A stretch of 23,390 nucleotides of DNA from Lachnospiraceae bacterium. Lineage in GTDB: Bacteria; Bacillota; Clostridia; Lachnospirales; Lachnospiraceae. This document shows, one piece after another, positions 15,407 to 23,317 of the stretch; within the stretch, counting starts at the first letter, position 1; every line of letters begins with the position of its first letter. Position numbers and translations under genes: made by a program. The notes under the pieces were generated by a model, which was given only the letters and a program-made list of their open reading frames with translations, was not told where the DNA came from and did not search any database. The DNA lies in assembly GCA_009774585.1 (NCBI GenBank), contig VSOA01000019.1, positions 1-23,390 of the forward strand. Direction: 5' to 3'.

Positions 15407-16501
15407 ATGATACAGGTATTCGGTTTGTTGTTATGGCTTGTCATCATTCCTATCGGTATCGGTCTGATACCGGTGCATTTCCTATCGACGGATAAGAGGA
15501 GGCCGGGGATTGTGCTGCTCGCGGGATATTTCGGCATGTGGGCGGTATTCGAGGTAGTCGCTATCCCGGCGGTGATTTTTGTAAAATACAATAACTTTAC
15601 GATAGCGTCCAACTGTTTCACGGTGCTTGCAATCTTGTGTGCTGCGGCGGGAGTATGGCTTGCATATCGTGACAGGAGAGAGTGGAAACTGCCCTCTCCG
15701 CTTGCGCTTGTGCGCGAAATGTCATGGGCAGAGCGGATAGAATGGCTGCTGTTTTTTGCGCTGATTGCTTTTCAGCTCTACAAGGCGGCGGCATATGCCT
15801 CCTTTGACGGAGATGACGCGTATTATGTGGTGGAATCGCTGATTGCGCAGCAGGCGGACGTCATGTACAAAATTCTTCCCTACACGGGGCGCCCTACGGA
15901 TTTGGATGTCAGGCATGTGCTGGCCGTATTTCCCATGTGGGTTGCCTATGTGGCGGTCAAAAGCGATATACATGCGACAATTGTGTCGCATTTGGTCATG
16001 CCGATGGTACTGATTCCCCTCACCTATCTTGTATACTATGAGGTGGGGAAATTACTTTTTGGCAAAAGTGCAGAGAAGAACCATCGGGAGAATCTGCCGG
16101 TTTTTATGATTGTGATGGCGATGTTTCAGATATTCGGCAACGTGTCGATTTACACCAACGAGACTTTTTTCCTGACCAGAACATGGCAGGGCAAGGCGGT
16201 AGCGGGCAGTCTGGTGATTCCGGCGCTGTTCTGGATGTTTTTGTTGATTTATGACGGCACGAAGAAGAAACGTGCGGATATCGGGATGTGGATCATATTT
16301 GTATGCATCAATATGACGGCAGGCGTCTGCAGTTCCATAGCAGTATTTCTTGCGTGTATTCTGATGGCGGTCACGGCGTTTTGTCTTGCGGTTACGGAGC
16401 GTGATTATAAGGTCATCATTAAAATGGCGGCGGTGTGTATTCCGAATGTGGTTTATATGATGATTTACGTGATTATGGGGTACAGCTATCTGTTGAAATG
16501 A
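15407..16501 (+). CDS. Multi-pass membrane protein, DUF6077-like, possibly the N-terminal part of a split protein (364 aa)
   Basis: About eight to nine hydrophobic segments. A central extracytoplasmic loop has YASFDGDDAYYV (Asp pair near residues 137-138) and a later stretch FFLTRTWQGKAVAGSL. This resembles, from memory, the clostridial DUF6077 membrane family, usually clearly longer and with further membrane segments after this point. The protein stops after a membrane segment ending GYSYLLK. The gene at 18799 looks like the missing C-terminal part (see findings). Purine-rich AGAGGAGAGAG (15387-15397) ends 9 bases before the ATG. It is first in its operon, downstream of the dyad promoter. 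Function is unknown; the Asp pair in an outer loop would fit a GT-C-like enzyme. Confidence 0.75.
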   Translation: MIQVFGLLLWLVIIPIGIGLIPVHFLSTDKRRPGIVLLAGYFGMWAVFEVVAIPAVIFVKYNNFTIASNCFTVLAILCAAAGVWLAYRDRREWKLPSPLALVREMSWAERIEWLLFFALIAFQLYKAAAYASFDGDDAYYVVESLIAQQADVMYKILPYTGRPTDLDVRHVLAVFPMWVAYVAVKSDIHATIVSHLVMPMVLIPLTYLVYYEVGKLLFGKSAEKNHRENLPVFMIVMAMFQIFGNVSIYTNETFFLTRTWQGKAVAGSLVIPALFWMFLLIYDGTKKKRADIGMWIIFVCINMTAGVCSSIAVFLACILMAVTAFCLAVTERDYKVIIKMAAVCIPNVVYMMIYVIMGYSYLLK

Positions 16502-16588
16502 TATAGAAGGACAGGATAAAGGTTGAAAGAAAAGCATTTTCAACTATTGAATCTGAGTGTCTGCCAAAGCAGACAGATGGGTGTAAAG

Positions 16589-17647
16589 ATGAAGATTGTA
16601 TTTGTGATTCCGGACATGCCCGGGGGCGGAACAGAACGGGTGGTGGCGCTTCTGGCAAACGAGTACTGCCGCAGAGGAATGGAAGTGGCGATACTGTTGT
16701 TTGCCGGGCATGAGACGGCATATCCTTTAGATGATAAAATCGAGGTCGTGAGCGTCGGCAATCCTTCCGGCGGACAGACCATGGCAAGAATCGAGAGGCT
16801 GCGCAGAATGCGACGGTATTATGCGGAGAATAAGGACTGCCAGATCTGGGCGTTCAGCGTGATGGGTGCGGTGTTCTCCGTGCTCGCCGCACGGCGTAAG
16901 CAACATTTCTTCCTTGTTTCGGAGCGCAACGACCCGAATCAATATGACCATCAAAGAATCAGAAATTTTGCCTATCGCTTTGCCGATGTGATTGTGTGTC
17001 AGACGCCGGACGCGGTCGGTCAATTTCCGGACAAGATTGCTAAGAAATCGGTCGTGATTCCGAATCCGGTGGATATCGGCGACTTACAGCCGTATGAAGG
17101 CGAACGGGACAAGAAGATCGTGGCGGTGGGGCGTCTGGAACCGCAGAAAAATCATAAACTTCTGTTACGTGCATTTGCTGAATTTGCAGCGACACATAAA
17201 GAGTATGTCTTAGAAATATACGGTAAGGGAGAACTGGAAGAAGAACTGAAAGCGCTTGCAAGAGAACTCGGAATCGAGAAGCATGTGCAATTGCGTGGGT
17301 TCTCCGGCAAGGTAAAAGAAGAAATCAACAACGCGGCAATGTATGTGCTGTCTTCCGATTATGAAGGCATATCCAATTCCATGCTGGAAGCGATTGCGCT
17401 GGGGGTTCCGGTCATCGCTACGGACTGTCCCATCGGCGGTTCGCGCATGTATATCGAGGACGGCGTTAACGGTCTGCTGGTGCCTGTGGGAGATATGCAG
17501 ACAATGGCGGCCGCCATGAAACGGATTGCTGATGATGCGGAGTTTCGCGAGTCGCTTAGCAGGCAGGGACGAAAACTGAGAGAGCAGAACCGGGTAGAGC
17601 AGATAGCGGAGCGGTTTTTAAGTTTGACGACAGGGGAATCGTTATGA
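16589..17647 (+). CDS. GT4-family glycosyltransferase (352 aa)
   Basis: A GT-B fold enzyme. The N-terminal domain starts KIVFVIPDMPGGGTERVV, with the Gly-rich acceptor/donor loop. The C-terminal domain has VGRLEPQKNH (Arg182, Lys189) and the EX7E element, Glu259 to Glu267 in EGISNSMLEA, followed by GVPVIATDCPIGG. It would be a retaining transferase using a nucleotide sugar on the cytoplasmic face. The frame is open back to a TTG at 16523, with AGGA 6 bases before it. ATG 16589 is chosen because the extra 22 residues are not part of the conserved fold, although its ribosome binding site (GGGTG) is poorer; the TTG start remains possible. The stop overlaps the next start by four bases (ATGA), indicating coupling. 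Confidence 0.88.
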   Translation: MKIVFVIPDMPGGGTERVVALLANEYCRRGMEVAILLFAGHETAYPLDDKIEVVSVGNPSGGQTMARIERLRRMRRYYAENKDCQIWAFSVMGAVFSVLAARRKQHFFLVSERNDPNQYDHQRIRNFAYRFADVIVCQTPDAVGQFPDKIAKKSVVIPNPVDIGDLQPYEGERDKKIVAVGRLEPQKNHKLLLRAFAEFAATHKEYVLEIYGKGELEEELKALARELGIEKHVQLRGFSGKVKEEINNAAMYVLSSDYEGISNSMLEAIALGVPVIATDCPIGGSRMYIEDGVNGLLVPVGDMQTMAAAMKRIADDAEFRESLSRQGRKLREQNRVEQIAERFLSLTTGESL

Positions 17648-18747
17648 GTCAGGTGCTTGTGATCAATCCAATTCTATATACATCGGAGACAAATGCGATT
17701 CCGCGGGTGCAGTCCATCAAGGACACGATGATTTATGCGCTCTGCCTCGGGTTTATGAAAGAAGGGCATCGGGTAACGTTAGTTGCCGCCGAGGATTACC
17801 GGCCGACGACGGAGGAAGTGTATGACTTTCAAGTCGTGTGGATGAAAACCATCTGGCACGGCATTTTTCAGCCCAGATGTTTTCCCTATATGCCGAAACT
17901 GCGTAAGTTTCTGAGAAGCCACAAAGAATACGACTGCATTATTTCCAGTGAGATGTTTGCCACATGGTCTTATACGGCGGCGAGAGTGTGTCCGGACAAG
18001 ACGATTGTGTGGCATGAACTGGCGAAACATAACAACATGATGCACAAGATTCCTTCGCATGTATGGTATGGCGTGGTTGCTGCGCTTTTGATGCGCAGGG
18101 TGACCGTTGTGCCCCGCTCCAAGGCGGCGGCAGATTTTATCGGGCGATTCTCGAAGAAAGTTTCGGCCACGATGATAGACCACGGCGTGAATGTGGAAGC
18201 AATGACACTGTTTGAGGCGGGAGAGAAGAAGAATCAGTTTGCGGTGGTGTCGCAGCTCATTGAGCGGAAGCGGATTGACAGGACGATCGACGGTTTTGCG
18301 GAATTTTGTAGACAAGGGCATCAGGATTACAGATTGTATATCATCGGAAGCGGCGACAAGGAAGAATCGCTAAAAAAGCAGGTAAAGCGCCTTGGGATAG
18401 AGGAAGCCGTGACTTTCAGTGGCAGGCTTACACATGAGCAGTTGATACCGATTGTGGCGCAGTCGAAGGCGTTGCTCGTATCTACCGAAAAAGATAACAA
18501 CATGGTGTCTATCGCGGAGAGTATTGCCGTGGGAACGCCGGTAGTGACGACTTCAGTGCCGTACAATGCCTATGATATTGAGCGGGAACATCTCGGTATC
18601 GTGCAGGATCGCTGGAATCAGGAGACGCTGAAACAGATATGCGGGAAGAACGAATGGTACTGTGCAAACTGCGCCGCATACAGGGATAAACTGTCAAACG
18701 TGTATTGTGCAAGGCAGTTTATGAAGGTCATGGAGAATGATGCATAA
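17644..18747 (+). CDS. GT4-like glycosyltransferase (367 aa)
   Basis: The two Rossmann-like halves of a GT-B fold can be followed. The C-terminal half has VVSQLIERKRIDRTIDGF near residues 201-218, LYIIGSGDKEESL, and STEKDNNMVSIAESIAVGTPVVTT near 280-305, with Glu282 and Glu292 near the usual EX7E element but spaced wider than usual. The N-terminal half has a conserved-looking WHELAKHNNMMHK stretch near 123-135. It overlaps the preceding GT4 gene by four bases, so the two are translated together and probably add consecutive sugars. There is no membrane segment. The unusual spacing of the donor-binding glutamates may mean altered donor use. Confidence 0.85.
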   Translation: MSQVLVINPILYTSETNAIPRVQSIKDTMIYALCLGFMKEGHRVTLVAAEDYRPTTEEVYDFQVVWMKTIWHGIFQPRCFPYMPKLRKFLRSHKEYDCIISSEMFATWSYTAARVCPDKTIVWHELAKHNNMMHKIPSHVWYGVVAALLMRRVTVVPRSKAAADFIGRFSKKVSATMIDHGVNVEAMTLFEAGEKKNQFAVVSQLIERKRIDRTIDGFAEFCRQGHQDYRLYIIGSGDKEESLKKQVKRLGIEEAVTFSGRLTHEQLIPIVAQSKALLVSTEKDNNMVSIAESIAVGTPVVTTSVPYNAYDIEREHLGIVQDRWNQETLKQICGKNEWYCANCAAYRDKLSNVYCARQFMKVMENDA

Positions 18748-18798
18748 TTTCACTTATAAAGTCGAAAAGAAGTGAACTATATAAGGCGGGAGCAGTCT

Positions 18799-19572
18799 AT
18801 GTGGGGTATTTTTTTAGAGAGTGTTGTCATATTTAAAAATTATATGGGATTTCACGAGAACGGCTATCTGGCGGGCATTTATCTATTCGTGCTGCTGTAT
18901 CTGTGGCTGACGGAGAAAGATAAGCGTAAGCGTGCGGTTTTTGTCTATGCGCCGACACTTCTTCTGCTCATGTTCTTCTGTCCGCTGTTTCGGAAGATTT
19001 TTGTGAGACTTCTGGAGGATTCGGAGACGTACTACCGATTGCTGTGGCTCTTGCAGATGAGTATCGTGAGCGCTTACGGTCTGATTAAATTATGTGGTCG
19101 GCATCGCAGAATCGGACTTGTTGTCATATGTGTGGCGATCATAGCGTGCGGCAATTATGTCTATGACAGCGAGCATATCACGAAGGCAGAGAATGCTTAC
19201 CATCTTCCGCAGGAGGCGATAGACATTGTGGATTTGATTGAACCGGAGGAAGGGCGCATTACGGTGCTTGTTCCGGCGGATCTGATTTATTATGTGCGCC
19301 AGTACAGCACGAATATCGAGCTGCCATATGGCAGAGAGATGCTGATTGCAAGATGGGACTATCACCATGCGATGTACGAGGCGATGGAGAAGGCGGATGT
19401 GATTGAGACAGAGACTTTTGCCGAACTGGCAAGGCAGTATCCGTGCGCCTATGTGATATTGAAAGTGGACAGGGAGACGGATAAGCCGCTGACGGAATGC
19501 GGTTACGCGCTCTATGATCGGGTGGGAGACTATCTGATCTATAAGGATTTGGAGACAGACGATGCTATTTAA
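18799..19572 (+). CDS. Membrane protein with C-terminal soluble domain, possibly the C-terminal part of a split DUF6077-like protein (257 aa)
   Basis: Four or so hydrophobic segments (about 33-45, 55-70, 85-100, 110-125) precede a soluble domain of about 130 residues rich in Glu and Tyr (VLVPADLIYYVRQYS, HHAMYEAMEKADV). The stretch VFVYAPTLLLLMFFCPLF followed by YYRLLWLL resembles, from memory, the C-terminal membrane part of DUF6077-type proteins, the family suggested for the gene at 15407. GGGAG lies 6 bases before ATG 18799; the frame is open back to 18760 with a GTG at 18772. It overlaps the following MBOAT start by 11 bases. It could be an independent protein, or the second subunit of a protein whose first part is encoded at 15407. 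Confidence 0.75.
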   Translation: MWGIFLESVVIFKNYMGFHENGYLAGIYLFVLLYLWLTEKDKRKRAVFVYAPTLLLLMFFCPLFRKIFVRLLEDSETYYRLLWLLQMSIVSAYGLIKLCGRHRRIGLVVICVAIIACGNYVYDSEHITKAENAYHLPQEAIDIVDLIEPEEGRITVLVPADLIYYVRQYSTNIELPYGREMLIARWDYHHAMYEAMEKADVIETETFAELARQYPCAYVILKVDRETDKPLTECGYALYDRVGDYLIYKDLETDDAI

Positions 19573-21049
19573 CTCTTATGTTTTTGTATTTCTATTTTTC
19601 CCGGTGTGTCTGCTCGGCTATTATATGCTGACGAGCAGACATAGGACGACGGCGGCGAAAGTTTTCCTGATTGCCATGTCCTTTTGGTTTTACGGTTATT
19701 TTAACGTATTGTATCTGCTGATTATGGTGTGCAGTATCGGGGGCAATTATCTTTTTCATAGGCTGTTGTCGCGTAGGGCGCGCAAAGAGATTATGATCTT
19801 GGCAGTCGCCCTCAATCTGAGCGTGCTGTTTTATTTCAAATATTATGATTTCTTCATCTCCACCGTGAATACAGTGTTCGGCACGAGCGCGGCGCTTAAG
19901 CATATTCTGCTGCCGCTCGGTATCAGCTTCTTTACGTTTCAGCAGATTTCCTTTGTCATAGACACGTACAGGGGAGAGGTAAAGGACTGCCCCCTCGCTG
20001 ACTATGCGCTGTTTGTATCCTTTTTCCCGCAGTTGATTGCCGGACCGATTGTCAATCATGACGAGATGCTCCCGCAGTTTGAACAGATTGGCAAAGAATA
20101 TGTACAGTGGGAGAAAATTGCGGAAGGATTCGGACTTTTTATCTTGGGACTGTCCAAGAAGGTTCTGCTGGCGGACACTTTCGGAGCGGGCGTTGATTAC
20201 GGATATGCAAATGTGGAACTGCTGGGGCGCGCGGATGCGGCGCTCGTTATTTTCTTCTATGCAATGCAGCTCTATTTCGATTTCAGCGGCTATTGCGATA
20301 TGGCAAGAGGAATCGCGAAGATGCTCGGAATGGAGATTCCGGTCAATTTTGACTCTCCCTACAAGGCGCATAATATCGTTGATTTCTGGAAAAGATGGCA
20401 CATCACACTCAACCGTTTCTTTACCAAATATGTTTATATACCGCTCGGTGGCAATCGTAAGGGAGCGGCAAGAATGTATGTGAATCTGCTGATTGTGTTC
20501 TTATTAAGCGGGCTGTGGCACGGCGCGGGGTGGAATTATATTGTGTGGGGCGCGATGCACGGCGTATTGTATGTGCTGACCAGACTGTATCAGAAGAATT
20601 TACGGCCACGCTTGACACAGAAAGAGTCCGGTGCCATACGGCACAAGATTATGACGATTGTGTCACAAATACTGTTATTCCTATATGTCAGCGCGGCGTG
20701 GGTGTATTTCCGGGCGGAAAGCATCGCACAGGCGAACCGGATGCTTTGGACAGCGATCGCCGGGCCCGTACAGAAGATGTCTATGGAATTTGCGGAGTGT
20801 TTTCAGGTGGATGAGTTGTGGTATGTCATCAAAGTGCTTCGTCTGGACAATATGGCGTACAGCAGATACATTCTGATGTGGGTGCTGTTTGCGGCGGGTA
20901 TCTATCTGGCGATGATAGGTCGAAATGCGGCGCAGAGGATGGAACGGGTGAAGTACCGGACATGGACGACTGTTGTGTTTTCAGTACTAGCGGTATGGTG
21001 CGTGCTTACGTTCTCTAAGGTCAGCACGTTCCTATACTTTAACTTTTGA
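19562..21049 (+). CDS. MBOAT-family O-acyltransferase, AlgI/PatA/DltB-like (495 aa)
   Basis: A canonical, complete MBOAT with about eleven hydrophobic segments. Landmarks are MLFNSYVFVF at the start, LPLGISFFTFQQISFVID near residues 117-134, IAGPIV near 159-164, MQLYFDFSGYCDMA near 235-248, FWKRWHITLNRFF with His280, IPLGGNRKG near 293-301, and SGLWHGAGWNY with catalytic His320. This group O-acylates exported polysaccharides or teichoic acids. GGAG is 7 bases before the ATG. It is followed, 87 bases later, by a membrane-anchored SGNH-like gene, the same pairing as DltB with DltD or AlgI with AlgJ/X. That makes it the best candidate to receive the ACP-bound group made by FkbH and the ACP at 6271-8483; the donor is otherwise unknown. 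Confidence 0.93.
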   Translation: MLFNSYVFVFLFFPVCLLGYYMLTSRHRTTAAKVFLIAMSFWFYGYFNVLYLLIMVCSIGGNYLFHRLLSRRARKEIMILAVALNLSVLFYFKYYDFFISTVNTVFGTSAALKHILLPLGISFFTFQQISFVIDTYRGEVKDCPLADYALFVSFFPQLIAGPIVNHDEMLPQFEQIGKEYVQWEKIAEGFGLFILGLSKKVLLADTFGAGVDYGYANVELLGRADAALVIFFYAMQLYFDFSGYCDMARGIAKMLGMEIPVNFDSPYKAHNIVDFWKRWHITLNRFFTKYVYIPLGGNRKGAARMYVNLLIVFLLSGLWHGAGWNYIVWGAMHGVLYVLTRLYQKNLRPRLTQKESGAIRHKIMTIVSQILLFLYVSAAWVYFRAESIAQANRMLWTAIAGPVQKMSMEFAECFQVDELWYVIKVLRLDNMAYSRYILMWVLFAAGIYLAMIGRNAAQRMERVKYRTWTTVVFSVLAVWCVLTFSKVSTFLYFNF

Positions 21050-21136
21050 TATGGTGCAAGACGGTGGTGCATAGGTAAGAAAGCCGGAGAATCATACGTC
21101 TTGTCAGAGAGTTGCTTGTTTGAAATGAGGAATCAT

Positions 21137-22192
21137 ATGAACAGAGTTAAAAAGTGGATGATTTCCACATTGGTGACAATCTGTATATTGTTTGTTCTTG
21201 TGGCGGCGCTTGTGATTTATGTCGATCCTTTTTTTCAGTATCACGCGCCGCTTGAGGATTTCCCCTATCTTGTGGACAATCAGTTATCCCAGAATCCGGG
21301 AATGGCGAAGCATATGGAGTATGACAGTGTGATTCTCGGTTCTTCCATGACCGTAAACTTTAATACGGACTGGTTTGAAGAACTCATGGGACTTGATACG
21401 ATCAAGTTAAATTACAGTGGCGCTTATCCGAAGGATCAGGCGAATATCATGGATGTTATTTTTGATAGCGGCCATCAGGTAGACGCGGTTTTCCTAGGGG
21501 TCGATGTGATGACCTACACAGGCGGTGTCAACGAAACGAAATATCCGCTGCCGGAATATCTTTACGATGACAATTATTTCAATGACGTACAGTATCTTTT
21601 TAATAAAGACGTGGTGCTGAATTATATCTTAAGACCGCTTGCGGACCCGGACAAGACAGATTTGTCCACCGTCTATCAGAGCTGGTGGACAGACGAGTAC
21701 TATAACATCCAGTGGGTGATGCACAATTACGAGCGTCCGCAGAAAACAGATGTCGTAACGGAGAAGGACGCCTATCTTGCGAGCGTGGATTTGAACTTGA
21801 AAACCAATCTCTGCCCGTATATCGAGCAGAATCCCGATACGACGTTCTATATATTTTTCCCGCCCTACAGCATTCTGTACTGGAATGATGTGATATGTGA
21901 AAATCATCTGGAAGCGACGATAGCAGAGTATTATGAGATTGCAGATACGGTGCTTGATTATGATAACGTGCGTGTTTTTTTCTTCCCGAATCAAGAGTGG
22001 ATTGTGACGGACCTCAATAATTATGCGGATTACAGTCATTATCACAGAGATATCAACCGTTATATGGCGGAATGCTTCAGAGATGGAACATGCGAGGTGA
22101 CGGACGGCGAGGAGATGAAGGAAGCGCTTATTGTGATGCAGGAAGTCATTAACAGATTTGATTTCGACGAATTGTTTGCGGTGGAATACTAG
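21137..22192 (+). CDS. Membrane-anchored SGNH-like protein, DltD/AlgX-like partner of the MBOAT (351 aa)
   Basis: One N-terminal membrane helix (about 8-28) is followed by YVDPFFQYH, a start seen in many MBOAT-partner SGNH proteins, then an extracytoplasmic domain. The nucleophile block is SVILGSSMTVNF with Ser69 (or Ser70), and DYSHYH near residues 298-303 supplies Asp298 and His301. The divergent, GSS-type block is usual for the DltD/AlgX/AlgJ side of the superfamily. It would accept or transfer the acyl group exported by the MBOAT, onto the final glycan. The frame extends back to a TTG at 21101, but ATG 21137 with GAGG 6 bases upstream is preferred. It ends the operon, before the terminator at 22211. 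Confidence 0.85.
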   Translation: MNRVKKWMISTLVTICILFVLVAALVIYVDPFFQYHAPLEDFPYLVDNQLSQNPGMAKHMEYDSVILGSSMTVNFNTDWFEELMGLDTIKLNYSGAYPKDQANIMDVIFDSGHQVDAVFLGVDVMTYTGGVNETKYPLPEYLYDDNYFNDVQYLFNKDVVLNYILRPLADPDKTDLSTVYQSWWTDEYYNIQWVMHNYERPQKTDVVTEKDAYLASVDLNLKTNLCPYIEQNPDTTFYIFFPPYSILYWNDVICENHLEATIAEYYEIADTVLDYDNVRVFFFPNQEWIVTDLNNYADYSHYHRDINRYMAECFRDGTCEVTDGEEMKEALIVMQEVINRFDFDELFAVEY

Positions 22193-22210
22193 CAGTAAGA
22201 TGGAAAAAGG

Positions 22211-22246
22211 AAAGAACCGGTTCACTTTCAAGGTAGCCGGTTCTTT
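22211..22246. terminator. Bidirectional hairpin terminator between convergent genes
   Basis: AAAGAACCGGTT (22211-22222) pairs with AGCCGGTTCTTT (22235-22246), 11 of 12 positions, with a 12-base loop. Read leftward the stem is followed by TTTCC and a TTTTT run; read rightward the T-rich tail is within and just after the stem. It can serve both the operon ending at 22192 and the leftward gene ending at 22274. Confidence 0.8.
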
Positions 22247-22273
22247 GTAATTAATTGAGTGGAATTCGATTTC

Positions 22274-23317
22274 CTATTCGGACGTTTCCGCCGCAGACTC
22301 CGGGAAAATGCACTGCACGAATCTGTCTGCCAAAAGCGCGTGTCCCGCGTCGTTGAAATGGATATAATCCGTCATGTAGTCAAGATAGTTATCTTCGTTG
22401 ATAGAGCCGTAGAAATTGTCGATGAAAGATACACCGCAGTCGCTTGCAGCGTCCAATTCTTTGCGCAAATAGTGGCTCAATGTTCCATGCCCTAAGTCTA
22501 CACGGTCGCCGTTTTCAAAATTGCCTGCCTCGTTGATATGGTGGCAGAAAGTGTGGGACATCACGACGATGCGGATATGCGGATATGCTTCCTGTATCGC
22601 ATCAATACCCGCTCTCAAGGCGCCGGTATATGTCACAATGGAATATGGCGCGTTTGGGTCATCACAGGGACGTTTGTTGATATAATCGCTGCCGTCATAC
22701 ATCACGCAAATTACGTCAACGCTGTTCATGTCAAGCGTTTCCAACATGGCGGTCGTCTTGGGAAAAGCCTCGTCATAGCTGTAGGTTGCCGCCGTTTTCA
22801 TCAGGTCGAAATTGCCTGACGCCAGACTTTGCGCCACATAGGAGAAAGAAAAAGCATCCAGAATATATCCGTCATTGTAGGATGCATACTGCGCGGCAGC
22901 GGTAGTGCCGGTAAACGCGCCATTATATACGGTCGCGCCGGTCTTGGCGGCAATCTGCTCCGCGAGTCCGCTCTCGCCCTGATTGAGGGAAAAAGGATCG
23001 TCTCCCAGACAAAGAATCGTGGTTACGCCGTCATCCTCGCGACCTTCAAGCTTGTCCGGAGCAAGGGGAATGATATTGTCCATCGCTTCCACATCAAATT
23101 CGGAAGTATCGGCGTTCGGGTCATATTCTACCTGCTCGCCTTGGTTCCATCTGTAAAGTCTGTAAGCGGAAAAACCTATAATCAGTACGATGGCAGCCAA
23201 GAAAATAAAGTGTATATTGATAGGAAAATGCCTGCCTTGTTTCTCTGTATCAACAGTTTCGGCGTCGACAGTTTCCGTATCAATCGTCTGGTGATCTGTT
23301 TCGTGATTTTGGCTCAT
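22274..23317 (-). CDS. Membrane-anchored SGNH-like protein lacking the catalytic serine (347 aa)
   Basis: A Thr/Asp/Glu-rich N-terminus with repeated TVDxE units (about 11-25) precedes a membrane helix (about 35-55) and an extracytoplasmic SGNH-like domain. It aligns by eye over its whole length with the hydrolase at 5132, for example RIVVMSHTFCHHINEAG against KIIMIAPHFCQIFDAG. The nucleophile block, however, reads LGDDPFS (Asp107 where Ser is expected), and the third block reads YDGSD instead of YGIND. The Asp317 and His320 pair is retained. It may be a non-catalytic binding protein, or use a shifted serine (Ser110). GGAGG is 5 bases before the ATG. Upstream an ATTATA (a leftward TATAAT, 23336-23341) is a possible -10. 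It is convergent with the main operon. Confidence 0.82.
   Translation of the reverse strand: MSQNHETDHQTIDTETVDAETVDTEKQGRHFPINIHFIFLAAIVLIIGFSAYRLYRWNQGEQVEYDPNADTSEFDVEAMDNIIPLAPDKLEGREDDGVTTILCLGDDPFSLNQGESGLAEQIAAKTGATVYNGAFTGTTAAAQYASYNDGYILDAFSFSYVAQSLASGNFDLMKTAATYSYDEAFPKTTAMLETLDMNSVDVICVMYDGSDYINKRPCDDPNAPYSIVTYTGALRAGIDAIQEAYPHIRIVVMSHTFCHHINEAGNFENGDRVDLGHGTLSHYLRKELDAASDCGVSFIDNFYGSINEDNYLDYMTDYIHFNDAGHALLADRFVQCIFPESAAETSE

Noticed and set aside
19592..20401. 269-codon leftward open frame
   Set aside because: Fully antisense to the well-supported MBOAT gene at 19562; its product is low in recognisable pattern and rich in His/Arg/Gln, as expected for a shadow frame.
21057..21103. 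CAAGACG/CGTCTTG inverted repeat before the SGNH-like gene at 21137
   Set aside because: The arms are only 7 bp with a 33-base loop and no T-tract; this could easily be chance.
21629..22231. 200-codon leftward open frame
   Set aside because: Antisense to the SGNH-like gene at 21137 and running through the terminator hairpin; composition is typical of a shadow frame.
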